64,000 bases of DNA, from the NCBI GenBank assembly GCA_964501785.1, contig CAZCUD010000005.1, positions 62,001 to 126,000 of the forward strand, read 5' to 3'. Each line of letters starts with the position of its first letter. The first letter of the stretch is position 1. The stretch comes from DATBSK01 sp964501785 (GTDB lineage Bacteria; Actinomycetota; Acidimicrobiia; IMCC26256; PALSA-555). This document shows, one piece after another, positions 49,065 to 57,009 of the stretch. The notes beneath the pieces were generated by a model that did not search any database, had not been told where the DNA came from, and was given only the letters and a program-made list of their open reading frames with translations. The position numbers were made by a program, and so were the translations under genes.

Positions 49065-49630
49065 GCTGTTGCCTTTCTCGAACGGTCGGAGGCCCAGGCA
49101 GTGACGAGCAGGGCACCGATGAGGAGGAACGAGCTCAATGCCATGAACGCCAGGGTGATGTACCCGAGTTCCTCGAAGAACGGGATGCTGCACGGTGAGA
49201 ACACCGAGCACGAGGAGCTCTCGGCGAGCGACGGCACCCGCTCGACGAGCCAGTGGTACAGCGAGATCGGTGCGCCGACCACGACGAGCGGCGCGGCGTA
49301 CCAGACGACGGCGCGGTCCTTCCGGACGACGCCGACCGCGAGGACGGCGACGAGCGGGTACATGCAGATCCGCTGGTACCAGCAGAGCTCGCACGGGATG
49401 TAGCCGACGATCTCGGAGTAGTAGAGGCTGCCTGCGGTGGTGACGGCCGCCACGACCAGCGCGAGCACCGGAGCCCGGGGACCGACCGCGGCCACCACGC
49501 GCCGGGCCAGCTCACGTGGCCGCCCGCCCACGAGAGCGCCGATCCCCACCAGCACCAGCACCAGCAACGCGGCGTTGGCGAGCAACGTGAGGACGGTGAA
49601 GACGTCGTTTGCCTCCGAGACGTAGTCCAT
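49061..49630 (-). CDS. dsbB: DsbB-like disulfide bond formation membrane protein
   Basis: 189 aa from the ATG at 49630. Four to five hydrophobic helices. IPCELCWYQRICMYPLV has the first redox pair Cys80/Cys83 and the quinone-binding arginine; the second pair is Cys141/Cys147 in SCSVFSPCS. This is the DsbB/BdbC pattern, passing electrons from the DsbA partner to quinone. It sits 14 nt after the copper-protein gene, so copper and thiol oxidation are co-expressed. Confidence 0.92.
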   Translation of the reverse strand: MDYVSEANDVFTVLTLLANAALLVLVLVGIGALVGGRPRELARRVVAAVGPRAPVLALVVAAVTTAGSLYYSEIVGYIPCELCWYQRICMYPLVAVLAVGVVRKDRAVVWYAAPLVVVGAPISLYHWLVERVPSLAESSSCSVFSPCSIPFFEELGYITLAFMALSSFLLIGALLVTAWASDRSRKATA

Positions 49631-49644
49631 CGCTCCGGTGTCAC

Positions 49645-51447
49645 CTATCCGATGTCGATCGTGCCGCGCAGCGTCGGCTGCTCGAACTCCGACAGCAATG
49701 GTTTCGCGGTCACCTTCCACTCACCTGAGAGCGGGATCTGGAACCCCGGTGAGTAGTAGTGACCGGGCGACAGCCGGCGGAGGGGCACGTCGATCGGGGA
49801 GATGTCCTTGTCGGGGAGCGCGAACGTGACGCTCAGCTCGTCGACGTCGGTCGGCGCGCCCTGGGCGTTCGCGACGTCGACGTGCACGTCGTTCGCGCCT
49901 TGCCCTCCGGGCGTGACCGTGACGTCGACGCTCACCTGATCGGCCTCGAGCGTGACAGCCGCGACGCCGCCCTCGGCCGACGACGCGCTCGCGGTCTTCG
50001 CGGGTGGCGCGTTCACGAGCAGCGCGGTGGCGGCGAGGATCAAGCCGGCGGTCACGATCTCGGACCAGACCGACCGCCGCAGCTGGCGCAGCTCGTAGGC
50101 CTCGTCGAGGACGAACTCCTCCCCGTCGTCCTGGTCGGCCGCCGCCGCGTCGTCGTCCGCGCCGCCCGCGACGACGGGCAGACCGTGCCCTCGCTCTCGG
50201 GGCGGGAGCAGGCGGAGCACGATCTCCCGACTGAACGCGGCGAAGACGACCACGAGCGCGACGAGGACCAGCTTCACCACGAGGATCCGGCCGAAGTCGG
50301 TGGTCCGCAGCGCGTCGAGGCTGCCGACCTGGCGCCAGGTCTGGAACGCGCCCGTGGCGACGAGCGCGAGCACGCACCCCAGCGCCATGCGCGAGAAGGG
50401 CTCCAGCGCGTCACGCACGCCGAGCGCCGCGCTGCGGGCGAGCCCGACGACCGCCAGCACCACGAGCCCGCCGAGCCAGAGCGCCATCGCCAGCACGTGG
50501 ACCGCGTCGGCGACGACCGCCACCCCGACCCAGTCGCCACTGATCGCGTGGCCCGAGATCCCGGGCGTGACGGCGAGCGCGACCCCGAGCACGGCGCCAG
50601 CGACCAGCCACACCGAGCGCACCGCGCGCCCCGGTTCATCGTCCGTGCCGGCTCGACGGAAGAGCGCGACCACGACCGGCGTCGCGAGCAGGAGGAGGAC
50701 CAGCCGGGCGAGCCACACCTGACCGAAGCGCACCCCGAGGGTGTCGCCCAGGAGCGACGAGCTGAACGCGTCGCCCAACCCGAGCCCCTCGACGTAGGGG
50801 CCGTAGACGAGGAGCCCGACCAGGGTGCCGAGGAACGTGGCGATCCAACCGACCCAGACGATGCGGCGAGCGGCCTTCGACTCCCGCGCCGGCCGCCAGA
50901 TCGCGAACGCGAAGAACGCGCCGCCGATGAGCAACGACAGCCCGGCGAACACCGTGAAGCGGGAGATCCCGTAGATCACTCCGACGACTCGATCGCCGCC
51001 CTGGTCGGCGAGCAGCCGATCGGCGAGCCCGGTCACCTCCTGGCTCGTCGCGCCGGCACCGCCTTGTCCGACCTGGAAGGTGAACGCACCGCTGATCGGG
51101 TGCGCGTCGGCGGAGACCACGCGCCAGGTGACGACGTAGGACCCGTCGCCGACTTCGGGCATCGGCATCGTCACCGTGGAGCCGGAGGCTTCGGCGCCGC
51201 CGTCGTCGACCCGCTCCCCGTCGGCGTCGAACACCCGGATGGCGCCGCCCTGCGCGTCGACCGACTCGGTGAAGTTGAGCTTGATCTCCTGCGGAGCGGC
51301 GTCGAGCACCGCGCCCGGCGCGGGCGTCGACTGCACGAGCTCCGCGTGCGCGCTCGCCGGCCCGGCGAGGAGCGCGACGACGAAGCACGCCAGCCCGACG
51401 ACGACCAGGAGTCGACGTGCCACGACCGCCGGCGCCGCGAGCGTCAC
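49645..51447 (-). CDS. copCD: CopC-CopD-YtkA fusion protein, copper handling
   Basis: 600 aa from the GTG at 51447, which overlaps the anti-sigma stop (GTGA). A signal peptide ends at ASA33, so the mature CopC domain should begin with His34 (HAELVQSTPAPG), and His116 is in ADAHPISGAFTF: the copper ligands of CopC. About 160-430 is the CopD membrane domain with eight or so helices (VDAVHVLAMALWLGGLVVLA). A charged loop DDDAAAADQDDGEEF is followed by another helix and a C-terminal beta domain like YtkA (DVTVTPGGQGANDVHVDV). Copper uptake or supply to exported cuproenzymes is the known family role. Confidence 0.9.
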   Translation of the reverse strand: MTLAAPAVVARRLLVVVGLACFVVALLAGPASAHAELVQSTPAPGAVLDAAPQEIKLNFTESVDAQGGAIRVFDADGERVDDGGAEASGSTVTMPMPEVGDGSYVVTWRVVSADAHPISGAFTFQVGQGGAGATSQEVTGLADRLLADQGGDRVVGVIYGISRFTVFAGLSLLIGGAFFAFAIWRPARESKAARRIVWVGWIATFLGTLVGLLVYGPYVEGLGLGDAFSSSLLGDTLGVRFGQVWLARLVLLLLATPVVVALFRRAGTDDEPGRAVRSVWLVAGAVLGVALAVTPGISGHAISGDWVGVAVVADAVHVLAMALWLGGLVVLAVVGLARSAALGVRDALEPFSRMALGCVLALVATGAFQTWRQVGSLDALRTTDFGRILVVKLVLVALVVVFAAFSREIVLRLLPPRERGHGLPVVAGGADDDAAAADQDDGEEFVLDEAYELRQLRRSVWSEIVTAGLILAATALLVNAPPAKTASASSAEGGVAAVTLEADQVSVDVTVTPGGQGANDVHVDVANAQGAPTDVDELSVTFALPDKDISPIDVPLRRLSPGHYYSPGFQIPLSGEWKVTAKPLLSEFEQPTLRGTIDIG

Positions 51448-52076
51448 GCGGCTCGCCACCGCAGCAGGGGCCGAGAATCGGGTCGTGGCGGCGCGGTGAT
51501 GCGCCCGATGGCGACGCACAGGGCCAGGCCGAGCATCTCGGTGGTGTGGGCCAGCTCCGCGAGCGCGGCGGTCCGCCCGCTCGCGACGTCGACGATCGAC
51601 GACAGCAGGAGGAAGGCCACGAGGGCGGCGGTCATCGGGAGCAACCCTGGCACGCGGCTGGGCCTCCAGGCGATCACGAGGAACCCGACCCCCAGCGCGG
51701 CGTCGAACGATCCCAGGTGGCGGGCCGTATGGACGGGCAGGCCGGCGTCGGTCCCGAACAGGAGCGCCGGGACGGCGAGCGCGACCTGGACCAGCCCGAC
51801 GACGGCGAGCCCGAGACGCCACGCGTCCAGGCGGTCGCTCCGGTGCGGCTCGGCGTCGATCGCAGCCAGGACGGCGGGCGTGAGGTCGGGCACCGGGGGG
51901 GCAGCCGCGACCCGCGACTGCCGGTGCAGCCGGGTCGCCTCGGTCTCGAACGCACGACACCCGGCACAACGAGCCAGGTGCGCGTGCAGCGATGCCGCGG
52001 GGCAGCCGGGGTCCTCGTCGTCGAGGCGGGCCGAGACGCCGCTTCGGCACTGGTCACAGGTCAGTCGATCGCTCAT
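51444..52076 (-). CDS. zinc-finger (ZAS) anti-sigma factor with membrane domain
   Basis: 210 aa from the ATG at 52076. The N-terminal zinc-anti-sigma motif is DRLTCDQCRSGVSARLDDED and HLARCAGCRAF, with the HxxxCxxC signature. Residues about 95-200 form four helices (DoxX-like). It diverges from an ECF sigma gene 40 bp away and overlaps copCD, so it most likely holds that sigma until an envelope signal, plausibly copper or thiol stress, releases it. Confidence 0.85.
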   Translation of the reverse strand: MSDRLTCDQCRSGVSARLDDEDPGCPAASLHAHLARCAGCRAFETEATRLHRQSRVAAAPPVPDLTPAVLAAIDAEPHRSDRLDAWRLGLAVVGLVQVALAVPALLFGTDAGLPVHTARHLGSFDAALGVGFLVIAWRPSRVPGLLPMTAALVAFLLLSSIVDVASGRTAALAELAHTTEMLGLALCVAIGRITAPPRPDSRPLLRWRAA

Positions 52077-52116
52077 GGATGGGTAGTCGACTCCTGGGGC
52101 ACCGGGGTTCCCCGGT

Positions 52117-52674
52117 ATGGTCGGCGATCGAGTGGACGAGCTGACGCGGCTTGCGCTCGCGGCGCGCGACGGCGACCGCGACGCGCTCACCGCATTCATC
52201 CGACGCAGCCAGAGCGAGGTCTGGCGCTTCGTGGCGAACGTCGTCGGCCCCGCCGACGCCGACGACGTGACCCAGGACGTCTACGTCCGCGCCTGGCGCA
52301 GCATCCGGCGCTTCCGCGGCGATGCCAGCGCCCGGACCTGGCTCTTCGTCATCGCGCGCCGAGCCTGTGCCGATGCGCTCCGCGGGCGGGGTCGACAGCG
52401 GCGCATCACCGACCGGGTCCGCGCCGCGGCGGAGACCACGCCGGAGGCCGCGTCCGACTCCTCCGCCGCGTGCGCGCTGGAGGCCCTCGTCGAGCAGCTC
52501 CCGCTGGAGCGCCGGGAGGCGTTCGTGCTGACCCAGGTGCTGGGCTGCTCGTACGACGAGGCCGCGACGGTGTGCGGCGTCCCCGTGGGCACGATCCGAT
52601 CCCGGGTCGCGCGCGCCCGGGAAGACATCGTCGAGGCGATGCGGGCGGCCGACGAGGCCGCCGGCGAGGGCTGA
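52117..52674 (+). CDS. ECF RNA polymerase sigma factor
   Basis: 185 aa from the ATG at 52117; a GTG at 52132 is an alternative, since the ATG lies inside a TATGGT box (52116-52121) that could be its -10. Sigma-2: LTAFIRRSQSEVWRFVANVV, ADADDVTQDVYVRAWRSIRR; sigma-4: LEALVEQLPLERREAFVLTQ, VLGCSYDEAATVCGVPVGTI, RSRVARAREDI. Paired with the divergent ZAS anti-sigma; its targets probably include the copper and thiol genes on both sides. Followed 1 nt later by the next gene. Confidence 0.92.
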   Translation: MVGDRVDELTRLALAARDGDRDALTAFIRRSQSEVWRFVANVVGPADADDVTQDVYVRAWRSIRRFRGDASARTWLFVIARRACADALRGRGRQRRITDRVRAAAETTPEAASDSSAACALEALVEQLPLERREAFVLTQVLGCSYDEAATVCGVPVGTIRSRVARAREDIVEAMRAADEAAGEG

Positions 52675-52675
52675 C

Positions 52676-53785
52676 GTGCGCGGACTCGGGCGCCTGCTGG
52701 TCGCGGGCGTCCTGGTCGCGCTCGCCCTGGGTGCCGGCGCGACGCCGGCCGCGGCGCACGGGGTCGGTGGCGTCCGCCCGACCAACTACGAGACGCGGAT
52801 CGAGTCGGTGCGGCCGGCGGTCGCCGGCGTCACGGTCGAGGTGGTCGACCTGGGCGACCGGCTCGAGCTCGAGAACCGCACCGGGCGCGACGTGACCGTG
52901 CTCGGCTACGAGGACGAGCCCTACCTGCGCGTCGGTCCGCGCGGCGTGTTCGAGAACGCGCGCTCGCCGTCCACGTACGTCAACCGAACCCGCGAGGGCA
53001 CCCGCCCGGTGCCGGCACGAGCGGACGCCGAGGCGGCGCCCGAGTGGCGCAAGATCGGGGACGAGCCGATCGCCCGCTGGCACGATCACCGCGCGCACTG
53101 GATGAGCGAGCGCGACGCGCCCGCCGTCCGCCGGGCACCCGGCGAGCAGCACGTGATCCAACGCTTCGCGATCGAGGTCCTCGACGGCGATCGCACCATC
53201 ACCGTGCGCGGCGACGTCCGTTGGATCCCCGGACCCTCGCCGTGGGGATGGGTCGCGCTCGCGGCCGCGGCCGCGATCGGGCTCGTCGTCCTCGCGCGGA
53301 CCCGCCTCGCGACCTCGGCCCTCGAGGTGGCGCTCGTGGTCGTCATCGTCGTGCAGGCCGTCCACGTCGTGGGCGCGTGGGGGGCGACGACGCTAGGCGT
53401 CGGCACCCGACTCGGGGCCAGCGTCTATGCCGCGGGCTCCGTCCTCGTCGCGGCCGTCACCCTCGTCTGGCTCGTGCGGCGCGGCCTCCACGCCGCGGCA
53501 CCGCTGCTGCTGATCACCGGCCTCTTCGTCGCGATCACCGGCGGCCTCACCGACCTGACCGAGCTGACGCGCTCGCAGCTGCTCACGACGTGGCCCGCGT
53601 GGCTGGCCCGCTTGTGCGTCGCGCTCGCGCTCGGCCTCGGCGTGGGCCTCGCGGTCGTCGGTGGCCTGCGGCTGCGGGGGACGCCGGAGGAGCGGCGCCG
53701 GCGCTACCTCGCCCGCCGGGGAACTCCGCGGGCATCGGGGACGACTACCCCCGAGACCTCCACGACGGAGGCGATCCCACGATGA
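52676..53785 (+). CDS. secreted/membrane protein with mature N-terminal His, copper locus
   Basis: 369 aa, GTG start 1 nt after the sigma gene. A signal peptide ends ATPAAA27, so the mature protein should start with His28 (HGVGGVRPTNYET), as copper-brace proteins do. A beta-rich domain to about 185 includes the histidine cluster WHDHRAHWM. Then six membrane helices (about 187-345) and a Thr/Pro tail. No family match that I know. By context it is part of the copper module; an electron-transfer or copper-transfer role is a guess. Confidence 0.7.
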   Translation: MRGLGRLLVAGVLVALALGAGATPAAAHGVGGVRPTNYETRIESVRPAVAGVTVEVVDLGDRLELENRTGRDVTVLGYEDEPYLRVGPRGVFENARSPSTYVNRTREGTRPVPARADAEAAPEWRKIGDEPIARWHDHRAHWMSERDAPAVRRAPGEQHVIQRFAIEVLDGDRTITVRGDVRWIPGPSPWGWVALAAAAAIGLVVLARTRLATSALEVALVVVIVVQAVHVVGAWGATTLGVGTRLGASVYAAGSVLVAAVTLVWLVRRGLHAAAPLLLITGLFVAITGGLTDLTELTRSQLLTTWPAWLARLCVALALGLGVGLAVVGGLRLRGTPEERRRRYLARRGTPRASGTTTPETSTTEAIPR

Positions 53786-53817
53786 AGACGACGAAGACGA
53801 TGAAGGAGCGTTCGACC

Positions 53818-54303
53818 ATGCGCAGGTCCCGACGAGTCATCGCGGTGGCAGCGGTCGCCAGCGGAGCAGTGCTGATGGTCGCTGCTCCCGCCGCCGCGCA
53901 CGTCGAGGCTGACCCCAGCCGGGTGAAGCCCGGCAAGGAGGCCGAGGTCACGTTCACGGCCGAGCACGGCTGCGAGGACTCGCCGACCACGGGCATGACG
54001 TTCCGCATCCCGAAGGGCGTCACCGACGCCGAGGGCGTCGAGGCCGACGGTTTCACCGCGGCCACCTCCGGGCGCACGATCGAGTTCACCGGCGGCTCCT
54101 TCCCGGGCGACGAGGAGGCCCCCTTCACCATCACGTTCACCGCGCCCGACGAGAAGGGCCAGCTCGTGTGGCGGGTCGTGCAGGTCTGCGAAGAGGGCAC
54201 GGAGCGCTGGATCGAGCGTGACCCCGACGGCGACAAGCCCGCCCCGCGCGTCGGCGTGGGCGAGAAGGCCGAGAGCGGTCACGACGACGGCGGCGGGCAC
54301 TGA
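53818..54303 (+). CDS. YcnI-like (DUF1775) copper-binding exported protein
   Basis: 161 aa from the ATG at 53818, chosen because AAGGAG lies 9 nt upstream; an in-frame ATG at 53782 overlaps the previous stop. A signal peptide ends VAAPAAA27, giving mature His28 (HVEADPSRVKPGKEAEV). The YcnI pattern of N-terminal His plus Glu30 and Trp residues (QLVWRVVQV) binds Cu(II). PKGVTDAEGV and FTGGSFPGDEEAPFTITF are also family-like. The C-terminus is His-rich (SGHDDGGGH). No C-terminal anchor helix, unlike B. subtilis YcnI. Confidence 0.82.
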   Translation: MRRSRRVIAVAAVASGAVLMVAAPAAAHVEADPSRVKPGKEAEVTFTAEHGCEDSPTTGMTFRIPKGVTDAEGVEADGFTAATSGRTIEFTGGSFPGDEEAPFTITFTAPDEKGQLVWRVVQVCEEGTERWIERDPDGDKPAPRVGVGEKAESGHDDGGGH

Positions 54304-54339
54304 GCAGCGCGCGAGCGGTCGACGCCCGGCGGCGGTGGT

Positions 54340-55239
54340 TCACGTGCAGCCGAGGGCCTTGCGCAGCGCGGCGAGGTTGTCGCGCATCACGCTGAGGTAG
54401 TCGTCGCCGGACTCGATCCGCTCGTCGTCGAGGCCCTCGAGCGGATCGAGGACCGCGGTGCGCAGACCCCCAGCCTCGCGGGCCAGCGTGCGCGCGACCC
54501 GGGGCGACACCAGGGTCTCGGTGAAGACGGTCGTGACGCCCTCGCGCTCGGCGAGGTCGGCCAGGTCGGCGAGGCGATCGGGATCGGGCTCGGCGTCGGG
54601 CTCGAGCCCCGCGACGCCGTGCTGCTCGAGGTCGTAGCGCGAGGCGAGCCAGCCGAACGCGTCGTGCGAGGTGAGGATCGTGCGTGACGTGCACTCGGCG
54701 AGCCCGGCAGCCAGGTCGTCGTCGAGCGTCGCCACCTCGGCGGCGAAGCGCGCGGCGTTGCGGCGGTACGCGCGCGCGTGGTCGGGATCGACGTCGGCGA
54801 GCGCCGCGGCGACCGCCTCGACGACCTCCTGGTAGCGCTGGGGGTCGAGCCAGACGTGAGGATCGTCGGGCAGCTCGTCGCGGTCGACCTCGTCGAGCAC
54901 ATGCAGGGTCGGGCCGTCACGCTGCTCGGCCGCGTCCTCGACCGCGGGCTGGAACCCGTCCCCGAGGACGACCGCGAGGTCGGCGTCGAGGATCGCGTCG
55001 ACGTCGTCGGTGTCGAGCTCGAGGTCGTGGGGCTCGGCGCCGGGCGGGGTGAGGTCGCTCACGGTCACGTTGCGGCCTCCGACCTGTCGCACCGCCTCGG
55101 CCAGGGGGTAGAACGCGGCCGCGACCTGCACCCGGTCGCGACCCGACGCGCCGGCAGCCGGGATCTCTGCAACCGCGAGTGGCATCGCCACGGCGGCGGG
55201 GAGCACGAGGGCGAGGGAGCGGGCGAGGAGCGTCGGCAT
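54340..55239 (-). CDS. znuA: zinc ABC transporter substrate-binding protein
   Basis: 299 aa from the ATG at 55239 (GAAGGTGG upstream). Signal peptide ends near AAGASG; no lipobox is apparent, unusual for a Gram-positive-type binding protein. Zinc ligands: His in GAEPHDLELD, His in DDPHVWLDPQ, His in TSHDAFGWL and Glu in TVFTETLVSP. There is no His-rich loop. It diverges from znuCB over a Zur-type box. Confidence 0.88.
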   Translation of the reverse strand: MPTLLARSLALVLPAAVAMPLAVAEIPAAGASGRDRVQVAAAFYPLAEAVRQVGGRNVTVSDLTPPGAEPHDLELDTDDVDAILDADLAVVLGDGFQPAVEDAAEQRDGPTLHVLDEVDRDELPDDPHVWLDPQRYQEVVEAVAAALADVDPDHARAYRRNAARFAAEVATLDDDLAAGLAECTSRTILTSHDAFGWLASRYDLEQHGVAGLEPDAEPDPDRLADLADLAEREGVTTVFTETLVSPRVARTLAREAGGLRTAVLDPLEGLDDERIESGDDYLSVMRDNLAALRKALGCT

Positions 55240-55280
55240 CGAGGGCCACCTTCGGATCGCGGTGCGGCGCACGAACAAGT

Positions 55281-55295
55281 GAATGAGAATCATTC
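55281..55295. promoter_or_regulatory. candidate Zur/Fur box
   Basis: GAATGAGAATCATTC, 6-bp arms around GAA. The shifted window TGAGAATCATTCTTA fits the 7-1-7 Fur-family model. It lies 42 bp upstream of znuA and overlaps the -35 region of znuC, so Zur bound with zinc would shut both. Confidence 0.7.
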
Positions 55296-55301
55296 TTACT
55301 A

Positions 55302-55307
55302 TACCAT
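55302..55307 (+). promoter_or_regulatory. -10 box (TACCAT) of znuCB
   Basis: Six nt upstream of the znuC ATG at 55314; leaderless geometry, 6 bp after the Zur box. Confidence 0.5.
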
Positions 55308-55313
55308 GGGCCG

Positions 55314-56060
55314 ATGCGCACCGTGCTCGCCGCCCGCGGCCTCTCGTTCGCGTACGGCGACCTCGCCGCGGTCGACGACGTCTCCTTCGCCCTCGGCGCC
55401 GGGGAGTTCGCCGCGCTCGTCGGTCCGAACGGATCCGGCAAGTCGACGCTGATCCGGCTCCTGCTCGGCCTGCTGCGCCCCGACGCCGGCTCGGTCGAGC
55501 TGCTCGGCGACGACCCGCGCGCGCTCACCGAGCGCGGGCGGCTCGGCTACGTGCCCCAGCGCGGCGTCCTCGCCCCGGACGTGCCGGTGACGGTGACCGA
55601 GGTCGTGGCCACCGGGCGCCTGGCCCGGCGCGCGTGGTGGCGACCCGCGCGCGCCGCCGACCACGACGCGATCCGCCACGCGATCGAGTCGGTCGGGCTC
55701 GGCGAGCTCGCGCGGCGGCCGGTGACCGAGCTCTCCGGCGGGCAGCAGCAGCGGGTCCTCATCGCCCGCGCGCTGGCCAGCGATCCGGAGCTGCTCGTGC
55801 TGGACGAGCCGATCGCGGGGGTCGACGCCGAGTCGCAGCGCCTGTTCCGCGACTCGCTCGTCCACCTCGTCGCCGAGCACGGCGCGACCGTGCTGCTCGT
55901 CTCGCACGAGCTCGGCGCGGTCGCCGACGACCTCGATCGGGTGCTCGTGATGAAGCGCACGATCGTCTTCGACGGCTCCCCCGACGAGCTCACCGCACGG
56001 GGGGTCAGCCTCGGCGTCCACGCCGACGACCTGCCGCTCTGGTTGGAGGCGATTGAGTGA
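55314..56060 (+). CDS. znuC: zinc ABC transporter ATPase
   Basis: 248 aa. Walker A GPNGSGKSTL, signature LSGGQQQRVLIARAL, Walker B LLVLDEPIAGVD and switch His in VSHELG are all present. It powers zinc uptake with ZnuA and ZnuB. ATG is 6 nt from TACCAT. The gene overlaps znuB by 4 nt. Confidence 0.94.
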   Translation: MRTVLAARGLSFAYGDLAAVDDVSFALGAGEFAALVGPNGSGKSTLIRLLLGLLRPDAGSVELLGDDPRALTERGRLGYVPQRGVLAPDVPVTVTEVVATGRLARRAWWRPARAADHDAIRHAIESVGLGELARRPVTELSGGQQQRVLIARALASDPELLVLDEPIAGVDAESQRLFRDSLVHLVAEHGATVLLVSHELGAVADDLDRVLVMKRTIVFDGSPDELTARGVSLGVHADDLPLWLEAIE

Positions 56061-56899
56061 GCATCGACCTCGTCGCGCAGCTCCCGCTCCCGTGGCCGTT
56101 CGAGCGCGAGTACATGCAGCTCGCGCTCGCCGCGGGCCTGGTGGTCGGCGCCTGCGCCCCGCTGATCGGGGTCTTCCTCGTCGAACGGCGGATGTCGCTG
56201 CTCGGCGACGGCATCGGCCACCTCGCGTTCGCCGGCATCGCCGCCGGCCTCCTGCTCGAGGTGTGGCCGGTCTGGACCGCGCTGATCGTCGCCGCCGGTG
56301 GCGCGCTGGCGATCGAGTGGCTGCGCAACCAGGGGAAGGCGACCGGCGACCTGGCACTCGCCCTCTTCTTCTACGGGGGCATCGCGCTCGGGATCGTCCT
56401 GGTGAACCGCGCCGACAGCGGCAGCGTCAACGTGCTCCCCTACCTGTTCGGCTCCATCCTCACCGTCGAGCCGGCCGACGTGTGGGTGGTCGTCGGGATC
56501 GGCGTCGCGATCGTGGCGAGCATGGCCGTGATGGGCCGGGTGCTCCTCGCCAGCGTGCTCGACGCCGAGGCGGCCCGCGTCGCGGGGCTCCCGGTCGACG
56601 CGGCCAGCTCCCTGCTGGCCGTCCTCACCGCGGTGACGGTCGTCGCAGCCATGCGGGTCGTGGGGGTGCTGCTCATCGCCGCACTCATGGTGCTCCCGGT
56701 CGCGTCCAGCCGGCTGCTGGCCCGGTCGTTCCGCGCGACCGTCGCGATCGCGGTCGTGATCGGACTCGCGTCGGTGGTCGTCGGGCTCGCCGCGGCCCGG
56801 CAGTGGGCGCTCGCGCCGGGTGGCTCGATCGTCCTCGCGGCCGCGGCCTTCTTCGTGGTGACTGCCGCCGTGGGCCGCCACCCCGCCCTTCGCCGCTGA
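56057..56899 (+). CDS. znuB: zinc ABC transporter permease
   Basis: 280 aa, GTG start overlapping the znuC stop (GTGA). About eight hydrophobic helices, with PLIGVFLVERRMSLLGDGIG and HLAFAGIAAGLL near the N-terminus and AMRVVGVLLIAALMVLPVAS later, the family-3 (ZnuB/MntB) metal permease pattern. Ends before a convergent hairpin and a zinc exporter gene. Confidence 0.93.
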   Translation: MSIDLVAQLPLPWPFEREYMQLALAAGLVVGACAPLIGVFLVERRMSLLGDGIGHLAFAGIAAGLLLEVWPVWTALIVAAGGALAIEWLRNQGKATGDLALALFFYGGIALGIVLVNRADSGSVNVLPYLFGSILTVEPADVWVVVGIGVAIVASMAVMGRVLLASVLDAEAARVAGLPVDAASSLLAVLTAVTVVAAMRVVGVLLIAALMVLPVASSRLLARSFRATVAIAVVIGLASVVVGLAAARQWALAPGGSIVLAAAAFFVVTAAVGRHPALRR

Positions 56900-56954
56900 C
56901 CCGCCCTCGTCACGAACCCCGCGCCCGACTCACCCAAACGCCCCTTGGCGAGTT

Positions 56955-56991
56955 GGAAGCCTCAGCGAAACAGGTTGTCGTTGAGTCTTCC
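56955..56991. terminator. hairpin between znuB and the CDF exporter
   Basis: GGAAGCCTCAGCGA (56955-56968) pairs with TCGTTGAGTCTTCC (56978-56991) with one wobble and one mismatch, loop of 9. Bidirectional terminator of two convergent genes. Confidence 0.55.
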
Positions 56992-57009
56992 GGCGCGGCG
57001 CTCGTAGGG

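Noticed and set aside
49759..52086. 775-codon plus-strand frame over copCD
   Set aside because: Antisense shadow; the minus-strand frame has a signal peptide, CopC histidines and CopD helices.
53782..53817. Earlier ATG for the YcnI-like gene
   Set aside because: It overlaps the previous stop and is possible by coupling, but the ATG at 53818 has a proper ribosome-binding site and a normal signal-peptide n-region.
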